A stretch of DNA of 64,000 nucleotides from Odontocerum albicorne (taxonomy: Eukaryota > Arthropoda > Insecta > Trichoptera > Odontoceridae): positions 2,954,251 through 3,018,250 of the forward strand of contig OX463838.1 in the NCBI GenBank assembly GCA_949825065.1, in the 5' to 3' direction. The translations under genes were made by a program, and so were the position numbers. Every line of letters begins with the position of its first letter. Position 1 is the stretch's first letter. Shown here piece after piece: positions 54,206 to 64,000 of this stretch. Below the pieces are notes generated by a model. That model did no database searches, was not told where the DNA came from, and was given only the letters and a program-made list of their open reading frames with translations.

Positions 54206-54777
54206 AATAATAAATAAATAAACATCGTTTCATTTGAAATATTAAAGCAGGCAACATTAAAAAAAAACAGTTTCATTTTTAAATAAAACACTGTAATATT
54301 CTAATCGATTTTCTGTATAAATTATCCTTTTCAAAATGGTATAAATTCGATTAAATATATACACTGAGGGACAAAATTAATTTGATCATTTAGGGTGCAT
54401 GCTATTTGAGAGTCACACGAAAACATATCATTATATGCAAATATATTTCCACCTATTTCGCTTCATTATGATAAACATATTTGTATATGATAGGGTCCGA
54501 TGGCCCCTGGCAGACTCCAAACCAAAAATTAAAATTAATAAGGGACCTACTTAGACATATTTGGATCGTTATGATTAGGCAAGCTTGTTTGATATAGGTG
54601 TGCCCAATTTTTTTCAACCAATTTGTTAACGGTATACTTTATTTGTTTTTGCAATTTTTGGTATTTAGGTAGCGTGATTGCTAAGCTGTTTTCTGATTGT
54701 TCGGATTTTTTAAATGGTTTTTGGAACAACTGCCGAGAAATTTTAATTGCAGTTTTGCCCTCGTTGTGGATTTTTAC
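54206..54777. other. Unassigned AT-rich sequence
   Basis: A 60-codon minus ORF at 54547-54729 is Lys/Asn-rich without known domain. Confidence 0.3.
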
Positions 54778-55316
54778 ACTTTTCTAATTAGTAACAACAC
54801 TTGTACTATTTCTTAAAGTTTTCTAATTATTAACAAGTATTGAACTATTTCTTAAAGTTTTTTTTTAGTCAGTAACAAGTGTCGTACTATTTCTTAAAGT
54901 TTTCTTATTAGTAACAAGTGTTGTACTATTTCTTAAAGTTTTCTAATTAGTAACAAGTGTTGTACTACAATATTTCTTAAAGTTTTCTAATTAGTAACAA
55001 GGGTTGTACTATTTCTTAAAGTTTTCTAATCAGTAACAAGTGTTGTACTATTTCTCAAAGTTTTCTAATTAGTAACAAGTGTTGTACTACAATATTTCTT
55101 AAAGTTTTCTAATTAGTAACAAGTGTTGTACTATTTCTCAAAGTTTTCTAATTAGTAACAAGTGTTGTACTACAATATTTCTTAAAGTTTTCTAATTAGT
55201 AACAAGTGTTGCACTATTTCTTAAAGTTTTCTAATCAGTAACAAGTGTTGTACTATTTCTTAAAGTATTCTAATTAGTAACAAGTGTTGTACTATTTCTC
55301 AAAGTTTTTGCATGTA
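54778..55316 (+). repeat. 39-bp minisatellite, about 14 units
   Basis: Unit TTTCTTAAAGTTTTCTAATT then AGTAACAAGTGTTGTACTA. A longer variant with TACTACAATATTTC occurs near 54964, 55086 and 55168, so units come in mixed lengths and the variant itself has been copied in blocks. Confidence 0.9.
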
Positions 55317-55344
55317 GTGTATTCCCTCTTCAGAATTTGATTTA

Positions 55345-55560
55345 TTTGTTAATATCACGTTTTTATGGATCTCATTCTTCTTGTAGTTTTTACACTACCC
55401 GTACATATTACTTTTGTAAATTTTCCACCATTCTTTTACGTGGTCGAATCATTTCAATGCTCCTGTCTTAATTTTAAGTATTGTATCTTTTTCCAATCCG
55501 CACTCTTTCTTATAATCCTCATTTCTTCTTCTGACATGTATTGTTTTTCCTCGCTTTTAA
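55345..55560 (-). mobile_element. Probable LINE tail fragment
   Basis: Minus strand gives TGALK*FDHVKEWWKIYKSN, similar in order to the LRWFGHVxRM region of a LINE ORF2, and an RxxRRMRS-like piece. Strongly decayed. Confidence 0.35.
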
Positions 55561-55809
55561 AACAACCCTCTCATTACTACCACAATTAACTTTCATTCAT
55601 TACTTTTTCGATTGTAAACAACAGATAATGATTTTTTTAAATATACTCAAAAAAAATAACGTTTTGACAAGTGAAAACTTCCGTAGCTTAGTTAAAAAAA
55701 TATCTGCTTTGCAACACGGAAGTTGCGGGAGCAATTCATGTTGCTACCTAGATTAAAAAAATAAATAAAGTTGGTGTCTGAATTTCAAATCATTCTTGTT
55801 TAAGTTAAT

Positions 55810-55876
55810 TCTGCTTGGTTGGGAGAGAGTACCATATGGCAATACGCCCGCCAGGTTATACTGTATACAATGAAAT
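55810..55876 (+). mobile_element. SINE-b tail fragment
   Basis: TTGGTTGGGAGAGAGTACCA, TATGGCAATACGCCCGCCAG, GTTATACTGTATACAATG. Confidence 0.65.
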
Positions 55877-55977
55877 AATGTAATCAAATAAAAAGATTTT
55901 CTAAAAAGTAATTATTAATCTTTTATTGTCAAAAGATCACGTAAACAATAAAATAAATTAAAAAAATATATCAAATG

Positions 55978-56163
55978 CCATAGCGGATAAGATTTATGTT
56001 TTAGCACGTAGGTAGCAAGTTTGATTTCTGTTAGTACCCAGATTCTTTTTTAAAAACGTTTTCAGTTTGGTTTTCACTGAAGGTTTATTTGACACCTTTC
56101 TGGTTGGTTTGAAAATGTTGCCACATGAAAATAAATCCACTAGATTGTACTGTGTACAACGGA
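55978..56163 (+). mobile_element. SINE-b, near-complete copy
   Basis: Head with GTAGGTAGCAAGTTTGATTT (decayed B box), CCCAGATTCTTTTTTAAAAA spacer, and tail TTTCTGGTTGGTTTGAAAAT, CACATGAAAATAAATCCACT, AGATTGTACTGTGTACAAC. Confidence 0.7.
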
Positions 56164-57523
56164 AGTGTTATATGTAAAATAAAATACAGTACATACAAAA
56201 ACCTTATTATAAAATATATAATTTTTTTGTATATTAGGAATAATACCTTGTATAAACTGAATCTCAGTACCACAATCAAATATTACGTTGGTGGTATACT
56301 CGTATAAAGGAAAATTTTAACCGAAATTCTAATAAGTTCCGATTATCCCACATACCTACAAATATTTCAGACCGTTTCTCATGGGTCCGGTATCGGTAAA
56401 AGCTTATACTAATAGACAATCGGTAATGAGAGAAGAACAGCCCATATTGGACCTGCCGCCGTACGAATAGCTGCCCGGAGTCTGAGACGCGGTCCATCAT
56501 CTGTTCTCCACTTGCCTCGGTTAATGGATGCGAGATGAGGGCTCACCACAATGCTGACCGTGAGAACCCGACTGTACTGCCAGAAGATTGTTATTTTTTG
56601 TTATGCATCTCGGACCTCCTCGGTTTACACTGCTGGTTGATAACAACCTTTGAATGTGTAACAAAAATATTAGCTGATGGCAAATAAGGGTTAACGTTTT
56701 ATTCTCGTGATAGTTTTTTTATTTATAAAATAAAACAGAATTAATTTCGTTTCGTAAAGCTTTTTATACGTGTAAAATACATTGAAAATTTATTTAATAT
56801 TCAGAGCACCAACAAAATCTATCTTTGACGTGGGGTGGAAGCGGGATTTAACTGAATTGCACCTTATGGAGTTTAGAAGAAAAGTAATAAAAGCATTTTA
56901 TGTACAGTGTAAAATAAGCTCTTATTGTTTCATAAATTAGAACTTTACTAAGAAAGTTCAAGACCTATATTAAAAAAATACAGTTTTAAGCATGTTAGTA
57001 TTTTTTTAAAACCGCTAAGTCTTTTTGATTCAACGACGAATTGAAAATAAAAATGATTGTAAATTACTATGAAAGTCCATTCGTACTATGAAAGTCCATT
57101 TCTTTTATTATTTCATATTTCCCTGTGGATTATTGTATTTTTCTATATGTGTTGAGGGTATGAATTATGCGGATAAATTATTATTTATATTTTTGCTAGA
57201 CGGAGTTTTTGTTATATCTTGTTTTTAAGAGTTCTTCGTTGTATAGGATACAGCTCACGCCTTGGCGTGCTTGTTCATATGGTGGTATGTGAGTGCTTAT
57301 TTTGGTTGTAGTTTAGTCGTCATTGTTGCTGGTCCTCGTAGTCAAGGATTCCCTCGCCATTCCAACGTCAACACAATTGGAAAGCGAAGGTGTGCCATGG
57401 AAATTTCGTTTAGGTCTTCTTTTTATCTTCTTAAGTGTGTGAGCTGTTGCACTCCAGCAGACACACCGGTGTATTGGATCTGATGGCACACCTGAAATGA
57501 GACGATCAGAGCACATCGGCATG
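56164..57523. other. Unassigned, GC-richer patches 56375-56640 and 57245-57520
   Basis: Two mixed-composition patches, each about 270 bp, with short ORFs (minus 56276-56500; plus 57262-57483) and no known domain. They could be host exons or old element pieces. Confidence 0.3.
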
Positions 57524-57690
57524 TTTTCTTTATATAATAAATATGATCGGAGTCACAGGTATCCTTATACCCTCGAATGCTAGGCGGAAAAAAATGCACG
57601 TGTTATTTGAGAGGAGCAACATAGCGCGAGGTTTGAACCGGCAACCTTCCTCATGAAAGTCCAGTGCGTTACCACGCGGCCATGCACCTC
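57524..57690 (-). mobile_element. SINE-a copy within composite repeat
   Basis: Minus strand: GAGGTGCATGGCCGCGTGGT, AACGCACTGGACTTTCATGA, B box CCGGTTCAAACCTC, CGAGGGTATAAGGATACCTG, ending near TATTATATAAAG. Confidence 0.8.
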
Positions 57691-57998
57691 TAATCCATTT
57701 GTAGTTTTGTATAAATCATGTTCAAGGTGTATTGTTTATACTTTTAAACATCTTGTGTTGTATATTTTAAATGGCCAAAAACGATCGTACATTGTAAGAA
57801 AACAAAATAAATTATTATTTTGCATTATCGAGATTTATTGAAAGTAGACATTTAAAGCAGTTTCGTGTTAATCTAAAGGCGCAAATCATTATAACCGAAA
57901 ATTCAGAGGTTCAAATATTTTAAGACAGAATATATTATCGAAAAGGTCAATATTGTATTGATCAGACGTCAAGCATAATGCTTTAACAAGAGAGACTC
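57691..57998 (+). repeat. Composite repeat, inverse of 18480-18705 and 19040-19157
   Basis: Shared spacer (TTTTAAACATCTTGTGTTGT) and shared body (TTAATCTAAAGGCGCAAATC, ATTATAACCGAAAATTC, TCAGACGTCAAGCATAATGC). Together with the SINE-a it forms one unit of about 470 bp, here uninterrupted. Confidence 0.7.
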
Positions 57999-59867
57999 GA
58001 GCAGAGAGAGGCACTTTTCCTCTGTCAGCTCGCGGCCACGAGAGCGGGCAAAGAGCGCCGAAGAGAAGCCATCGCGGGTAACGAAGAATAATTGTCTTAA
58101 TATATCACTTGCAAATATTACACTTAGAAAAATTACTAACTCAACACTTGCTCAACAAATATTTGAATTATTATCTTTTGTATATTTATAATAACACTTT
58201 TAATTTTTAACGAAATGAAATATTTACTTAACGTTTTATACAAATTTGCCTGGTACGATGAGCTTATATGAAAGTTATGGAATATATTAAATTTAACTTT
58301 ATTAGGATTTTTTTCGTATTTTAATATAATAAACGCAAATTTAATAAGCGAAGTTTTTGCATAACTCTTTGAATTTATCGACTCTCTTATAAGAAAAGTA
58401 CCCCCGATATTCGGTAATAAACATTAGTGAAAAATGAAATTCAATTATTCTGAATCCTATTTTAAATTAATGAATTCTACCCTAGATCCGTTAAATCCCT
58501 GCCTGATTTAAATTCTCTTACTTGAAAAATTACTAGCAACGGACATAAAAAAATATTAAGAATTGGTGAAGTAAAAAATATACGAGTAGGAAGGAACACA
58601 GTATCTCTTTAAAATTCAATTGATAGTTAGTTATGAATCGAATAACTGTAAATATTATTTAAAAGACGTTGAAATTTTATAACAAAAAAATGTTAGTTTT
58701 TTTGATAAATTTTTTTTTGAGTATAAACCATAGAAAATATGACAGCGCTTATATTTCCAAACTTAAAAAAGTTTTATTGAAATAAAAAAAAGGAAAAAAA
58801 ATACTTTGCATCTTTCTTCCTCCCACATTAAACAGGTGAGAATGTATCCGGAGAACATAAGGCCCGAAGGATAATTCTCGTAAACCACCATTGGCGACAG
58901 GCTATTAGCTACCGAGCTACGCGCGCGTGCCCGGTAGCCCCGGGCTGGACGGGATATAAAATTGAATGAACTCGCCTCCAAGAGAGTCTGGCCTGAGCTT
59001 AAATGAATCACATTATATTTAACCACACGCATATGCTGTTTTCCTGATATTTAGCAAATTCTACATCAAAATGTTTCTTATCTTTTTAAATTTCGTAATA
59101 CATTTAAAAAAAATGTCTAATCTATTAAAAACGTAATAATTTACTAAGCTATTATTTTAATCGTATTTTAATTTTATGGTCGATGGTTATATAAAAATAA
59201 ACATAATTTTAAATCGCACGCAAAACAACTTATTTAAAACAATTATTTTTAACTATGAGTAAACTCTTAAACGTGAAAAAAAATTACAAAGTGTAAATAT
59301 ATAAATTCAAGTGACCGTACACAGTTTTAATACGCTTTTTTAGTAAAACAAAACATGCGTGTTATTTTAATTTAAGTTTATTGAGTATTTTTTAAATTTT
59401 AAGTGTTAAATTATTTTGTTCAGTAGTAAAATATGAGTGTATGCCATATAGCAAATAAACTGTCAATTAATTAGTTTGTCAATTAATTACAATAATTCAT
59501 AAAATATTAAATTAAAGTGGATAATCGAATTGCATATGTATGTTTTAACAATAATAACCGAAAACTAAAAAAAACTGTAGACTTTTATTTATTACTAGAT
59601 TAATTTATTACTAAGAAATAAAGAGTCTGTCAGTCAACCATGTTTTTGATTTTAAAGTAATTGTTGAAACTTTTAAAAAAATATTTGAAATAAATCATAA
59701 ATAAATGATTATTCATTCATATAATTTCATATAAAATCATATTATCAAATTATTAATAAACTTACAAAATAATGTTTTATTCACTTTCACTGTCTCCTGT
59801 CAAAATATGAGGGTTTGTTGTCCCTTGTCAATGTCTTTCAACCTAAAAATGCTTAAAAAGGGCTGAA
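57999..59867. other. Mostly AT-rich; GC-richer patches 58000-58080 and 58855-58990
   Basis: 58000-58080 (GTCAGCTCGCGGCCACGAGA) ends in GCGG/GTAACG, a possible splice donor. 58855-58990 includes CGAGCTACGCGCGCGTGCCC and AAGAGAGTCTGGCC; the minus strand has an 89-codon ORF. No domain recognised. Confidence 0.3.
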
Positions 59868-59955
59868 GTGAAAACCAGACTGGAACCCTATTGAAAAAAA
59901 AAACACTTGGATACTCGAGAATCGAACCCCTAACCCTAGAATTTACCTAATTGAC
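59868..59955 (-). mobile_element. SINE-b head fragment
   Basis: AAACCAGACTGGAACCCTAT, CTCGAGAATCGAACCCCTAA (B box on minus GGGGTTCGATTCTCG). Confidence 0.65.
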
Positions 59956-60034
59956 CCCTTTATTAAAAAGTTTGTAACAAAATCAATCAGATGTCACAAT
60001 TATTAATGAAGTTGTATGCATTTCAACACCAGCC

Positions 60035-60470
60035 CTAAAGCCTTAGACATTATATGCCTTTTTCACATACCTACCTTCTCACACAACTATGATTTATCTG
60101 ACTTTCTACGCCTTTTTCTAATTCTCTCGAAATATGATCAATTTGATCCAACCAAACTTTCCTTAGTGTTCCTCTACCATGCTTTTCATTCACATTTGTA
60201 TTAAACATATATTTTGTTACTCATCATTTTGTCATTCATTCGTTCTACATGCCCAAACCATCTCAGAGGGCTCATCGTTATCTTTTTCAGCACATCAGCG
60301 TCGAGTTTACATTAATTCCTAATCCCTTTATTCCGTACACTGTCATACATTCTCACCCCATGTGTATGATGTATGTCTTAGTGCACGAATTTCTACAGCA
60401 TTTATTTGACTTTTTTCATTAATTTTTCACGTCAACGTTTTACTCGCATACAACATAAATATTCTTAAAA
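60035..60470 (-). mobile_element. LINE-A tail fragment
   Basis: Minus strand: RMYDSVRNKGIRN, a stop, then KLDADVLKKITMSPLRWFGH and VERMNDKMMS, followed by 3' sequence (the inverse of GAGAGAATTAGAAAAAGG). This is the clearest LRWFGHVERMN copy. 60380-60450 is the upstream CCRNxC region. Confidence 0.8.
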
Positions 60471-60917
60471 ATAATATTTGGAAAATCAAGAAACAATCTA
60501 AAGTTTTATTTCACGATTCTGGCCCTGGAGTTGTTGAATACATTTCACGTGGCTCAAGCGATAACAAAGAAGTTTCCTCAGAACACAAGCACTAGTACAG
60601 GGCCAAGCCAGGGCGATAGTGTTTTATGACCAGCCCGGTCCGGAGACGTGTATGGATGTGAGGCAAATTGGTAGAAAAGTTATGGTCGCCATTACGCCTC
60701 AATGTGCAATAAAATTGTGCGCGGTTTTAAAATTTGGTGGGAAGGATTAAGAACCAAAGCCGTGACAAAAGCAACTGACCAATATGTGGACGTTATTAAT
60801 TTGAAACGGACGGGTGAACCATTTCCATTTCGTATTCAAAACAGTTTGGACTTGCCGGATTGTTACGTTAGTCGTTTTGTTTTTTTAAATGGATGACACG
60901 GTTTTCGTTAAAATGTT
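60471..60917. other. Unassigned, mixed composition
   Basis: A 64-codon plus ORF at 60702-60896 (MCNKIVRGFKIWWEGLRTKA...) and GC-richer flank 60590-60660. No known domain. Confidence 0.3.
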
Positions 60918-61085
60918 GTAAAACATATATACACGACATTACACCTAAAGCAGAATGTGTTATTATCACATATCGGAAGCTCTACAACAGTTTATTAGTA
61001 GTTCTTCTTCCCTTAATAAATTTTCGGCAGTTTTCTTATCAAATATGTTTTTAAACATATACAGACGTAGGGAAGTACCTTATAT
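60918..61085 (+). repeat. REP-5 copy 5
   Basis: ACATTACACCTAAAGCAGAA, TGTGTTATTATCACATATCG, AACATATACAGACGTAGGGA, AGTACC. It runs into ATGACATCTGCGACCACC, matching the extension next to the 12541 and 49440 copies. Confidence 0.65.
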
Positions 61086-61124
61086 AATATGACATCTGCG
61101 ACCACCATCTTTCTAGCCCAAGTT

Positions 61125-61555
61125 AGATCGTCTTTGAGGGAAGTCTGCTATCTAAACGGCGATTTGAGGGAAGTTTGCTACCTAAATGGTACTTTGAAGG
61201 AAGTCTGCTATTTAAACGCTGCTTTGAGGGAAGTTTTCTATCGAAGCGCTGCTTTGAGGGAAGTCTGCTATCTAAACGTTGCTTTGAGGAAAGTTTGCTA
61301 TCTAAACGGTGCTTTGAGGGAAGTTTGTTACCTTAACGGTACTTTGAGGGAAGTCTGCTATCTAAACGCTGCTTTGAGGGAAGTCTTCTATCTAAGCGCT
61401 GCTTTGAGTAAAGTCTGCTATCTAAACGTTGCTTTGACGAAAAACTGTTATCTAAACGCTGATTTGAAGAAAGTCTGCTTTTTAAACGCTGCTTTGAGGG
61501 AAGTCTGCTATCTAAACAGTGCTTTGAGGGAAGTCTGCTATCTAAACAGTGTTTT
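61125..61555 (+). repeat. 30-bp minisatellite, 14 units, with 150-bp higher-order period
   Basis: Unit TTTGAGGGAAGTCTGCTATC then TAAACGCTGC. The plus frame reads LREVCYLNAA per unit; the minus frame is also open (RLPSKQRLDS). Units 1-5 and 6-10 carry the same series of variants, so a five-unit block was duplicated. The ORF at 61089-61559 (156 codons) is the array and I do not regard it as a real protein. Confidence 0.9.
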
Positions 61556-61615
61556 ATAAATTGTCTTTTCATTATTATGACTATTGTACGTTACATTTTT
61601 ATGTAAATAATCTTC

Positions 61616-61692
61616 CTACGACCACCTCGGAGACCTAGTTGATAATATTCTGGTCTTCCATCCGGAGGTTCCGGATTTGATTCCCGGTAGTA
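61616..61692 (+). mobile_element. SINE-b head fragment
   Basis: CGACCACCTCGGAGACCTAG, CTTCCATCCGGAGGTTCCGG, B box GGATTTGATTCCCGG. Confidence 0.65.
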
Positions 61693-61832
61693 CTTTATAT
61701 TACTATGTTACACTATTTAACGATGAACCCGTCTATTGATAAGCAAGTTTTTGAACTATACGTCCAATAATTCATGATGTATTGAGAATTGATAAACCAA
61801 TCATGAACACTTTTGAACTTGCATTACTCTTT

Positions 61833-61925
61833 CACTAGATATCATGGATATGTATTAATTATACACTATATATCAGGGATATGTATTAATTATACACTAG
61901 ATATCATGGATATGTATTAATTAAC
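61833..61925 (+). repeat. 31-bp tandem repeat, three units
   Basis: Unit CACTAGATATCATGGATATG then TATTAATTATA, at 61833, 61864 and 61895. Confidence 0.9.
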
Positions 61926-61994
61926 ATACATTTGATACTTTGTTAAAGTTTCGTAGTACGAATATTGAAGTAACTTTTAGAGCTTATATAATAT

Positions 61995-62540
61995 ATGTTA
62001 TCTAGGTCTTTCTAATTGAGTGGTTTTTTAATTCTTTTTTTTTTAATTCTTGAATAAAGCACACAATTCGCTTTGATTTCAAAAAACTATTTATTGGTCA
62101 TTGAAGTATAATGTATGACATTTAAACACAAAAAGCAATATCTGCCAAATGTCCACCTCTTGCAGTCCCACAGATGACCATTCTTTAGTCAAAAATTTCG
62201 ATGACATTTTGGCATAATTGCGGTTGTAACTCACCAATAACGCTCAGAAATTGATCGAAGGTCATTCTTATAGACTTGGTTTTTCACGTAACCCCAGAGA
62301 AAATAGTCCAACGGTGTCAGATCACATGATCTCGGTGGCCAATTAACATCACCGTTTCCGGAGATTACAATACATAAAATATTCAACAATTTGAACGCGT
62401 TGTTGCATTGTATACGACTCCATTTTTATAAATATCATATCATACATTATACTTCTCGAATGTCACAAGACCCAGGCAAGTTCGCGACGCCATCTATGTT
62501 TTCTCTAAGAATAAAAAAAACGCTCAATTTGAAGGACCCT
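61995..62540 (-). mobile_element. DUF4817-type mariner/Tc1 transposon, internally deleted
   Basis: Ends AGGTCTTTCTAATTGAGTGG and, inverted, GGGTCCTTCAAATTGAGCG. The minus strand starts MESYTMQQRVQIVEYF, the N-terminal helix of this transposase class. After a short broken stretch it jumps to NWPPRSCDLTPLDYFLWGYV, which includes the last catalytic Asp (LDYF), and then QVDIWQILLFVF near the end. About 540 bp are left, so most of the catalytic domain is gone. Outside the coding part it matches 10233-10382. Confidence 0.8.
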
Positions 62541-62682
62541 TTATAAAGGTTATTTCTCAGGGCGTTTAAATTTCCTGGTCTATATTAATTTAACCGGTCA
62601 ATTTGACAATTTTACACGTACAATCGAATATTAATCATCTAAATCTCGACAGGTTTTAGAATAAATACTTTAAATACAGTAG

Positions 62683-62755
62683 AATAAACAGTTTTTTACT
62701 AAATTATAATGTCTTTAAACCTCCACAGTGGCTTAACTATAAATAATAATAAAAT
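62683..62755 (+). mobile_element. PLE-1 outer end
   Basis: AGAATAAACAGTTTTTTACT, ATGTCTTTAAACCTCCACAG, TGGCTTAACTATAAATAAT. Only the outer flank remains. Confidence 0.6.
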
Positions 62756-63035
62756 TTAATAAATACTATAAGATATTCTTTTTAAATATCAGTTTGATTT
62801 TTAACTAATTAATACTTTAAGCGCACGTAACTTGGTCTTTCCCTTTCGTATGGTTTCTTCATAGCTCCGCGAGTGATATATTGAAGAGTGTGAACGAGAG
62901 ATAATGTTGTTTTCGTCACCATTACTTGAGCTTTTGGGTGTAGAACCACTGGAGTAGGCACGCCACTTGTTTGAAGTCAAACATATCGGCCATTCTACAA
63001 AGCGCTGATAAGTTACAAAAACTGTGTTAACTTAA
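62756..63035. other. Unassigned sequence
   Basis: No gene or repeat recognised. Confidence 0.3.
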
Positions 63036-63132
63036 CCAGACTAGAATGTTTTGTTTAATACAATTGGTAATTGAACCTAAAACTCTCGGGTGGAAGGTAA
63101 ACATTCTACCAATGAAGCCACGGAGATCGTCA
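63036..63132 (-). mobile_element. SINE-b head, degraded
   Basis: Minus strand GACGATCTCCGTGGCTTCAT, TACCTTCCACCCGAGAGTTT, decayed B box GGTTCAATTACC, and AAACATTCTAGTCTGGTTAA. Confidence 0.65.
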
Positions 63133-64000
63133 CTTAAATACGATAGATGAAAAATAGTTATGTAGGAGTGGGCAGTAGTCATTTCATTGTTGAAACATAT
63201 AATTTAGAATGTTTTATTTTATTTAAGTTAATAAATCATATAAATATCCAAACGAATTTCTATATAATTTCATGGGAAAGAAGTTCACAAGAACAATGCG
63301 CGGGCGGTAAGACAAGAAACCTGTGATTCATCTTAACGTTTTGTTCACATCTCATAAAATCAACTATTGTCATACTTTGGTCGGTGTTTTTGTAACCGAA
63401 TACTAATGCTAACAATAACACAAATTGAAACTTGAGAACATAATGATTGTAGACGCAATTTGTGTTTCAATATATTGAAAATAATCACAAGTGGGTTTTC
63501 GGCACCTCGTTTGTTTTCTAATTTCGGTGTTGGGATTGTAAAAAATCTTGTCATTTTGCTAACCATTTTGGGATGTAGTTTATTATTTTAAGTTTATTAT
63601 TTTATAATATAAAAGTGACTTGAGTGTTTTTTTTTATTAATTTAAGCGCACACAGGATATTTATTGTTCTTTTAACAAGAATACCTGAAAGTAATGACGT
63701 ATAAAAGTTAAAAATTGTGCTTTTAAAATATGTTTTGAGGTTTTTGTGAATATTCGTATTACAATAGTTGTATAATGTCTTTTAAAGAATTCCATAACAT
63801 GTTTTGGCTTATGTCATGATTTTATTTGGCTTACGAGGCTTTATAAGACAAACGAGGCTCGACAACAATCCGAAAGCCTTATAAAACTGACTGTGTTTTT
63901 TTTATCAGTAAATATTTTTTATGATATCATTAAATTGATAATTTAATTTTAACTATCGCTCATCAGAGATAAATAATTTCAAAAGCGCTTTAGCCGACAT
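63133..64000. other. Unassigned AT-rich sequence
   Basis: No gene or repeat family recognised. A 68-codon minus ORF at 63360-63566 has no known domain. Confidence 0.3.

Noticed and set aside
54778..55316. CRISPR-like array
   Set aside because: Whole unit repeats, no spacers; minisatellite.
58000..58080. Host exon with donor GCGG/GTAACG
   Set aside because: Short, next to a repeat boundary, and composition resembles the inner block of the inverted-repeat element at 15640-15730; too weak to call.
61089..61559. 156-codon repeat protein
   Set aside because: It is open because the 30-bp unit is a multiple of three; the opposite strand is open for the same reason, and nothing outside the array supports a gene.

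Overview
Kind of DNA. This is nuclear DNA of an animal, almost certainly an arthropod and probably an insect. It is strongly AT-rich and holds no convincing protein-coding host exon. It is packed with decayed non-LTR retrotransposon tails, tRNA-derived SINEs, mariner-type DNA transposons, Penelope-like repeats, small inverted-repeat elements and more than a dozen minisatellite arrays. The LINE 3' ends (a CTCTGCCTACCCC-type tail) and the coding signature LRWFGHVERMN are of the RTE-like kind common in moths and other insects, but I cannot fix the order from sequence alone. A run of exactly 200 N next to a long TA array marks an assembly gap.

Repeat families, with the working names used below. 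LINE-A: RTE-like LINE, tail with LRWFGHVERMN, mostly minus-strand fragments. LINE-B: second LINE tail with RWGRQRRR. SINE-a: tRNA-like head with GCCGCGCGGTAA, five copies. SINE-b: tRNA-like head with a GGGTTCGATCCC B box and a 3' tail ending in a CCAGGTTGTAT-type sequence, about twenty copies. SINE-c: a different head joined to the SINE-b tail. PLE-1 and PLE-2: Penelope-like repeats that contain hammerhead-like cores. REP-5: a family of five copies of about 190 bp. Four unrelated mariner/Tc1-type lineages or copies keep recognisable transposase pieces, all broken.

Layout. 1-5 kb: a GC-rich island, SINEs, a tandem pair of an unclassified repeat, a 79-bp minisatellite and a LINE reverse-transcriptase fragment. 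5-10 kb: an inverted-repeat element with a LINE nested in it, then a LINE-A copy carrying a 15-unit, 42-bp minisatellite. 10-20 kb: REP-5, a tRNA-like foldback, Penelope-like inverted pairs, a second copy of the inverted-repeat element, a deleted mariner and a MITE. 20-36 kb: several LINE tails and three mariners. 36-41 kb: the gap, the TA array, a LINE-B tail and local duplications. 41-48 kb is the repeat-poorest part and holds the best candidate for a host promoter or 5' UTR exon (about 42.13-43.09 kb, with a good splice donor), probably followed by intron. 48-64 kb: Penelope-like pairs, long minisatellites, SINEs, LINE tails and a deleted DUF4817-type transposon.

How it works together. There is no operon or pathway here; the window reads as intergenic or intronic sequence shaped by transposition. 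The recurring theme is that several minisatellites lie inside a transposon and appear to have grown from its sequence, and that many repeats sit as head-to-head inverted pairs. No rRNA, functional tRNA or CRISPR array was seen.
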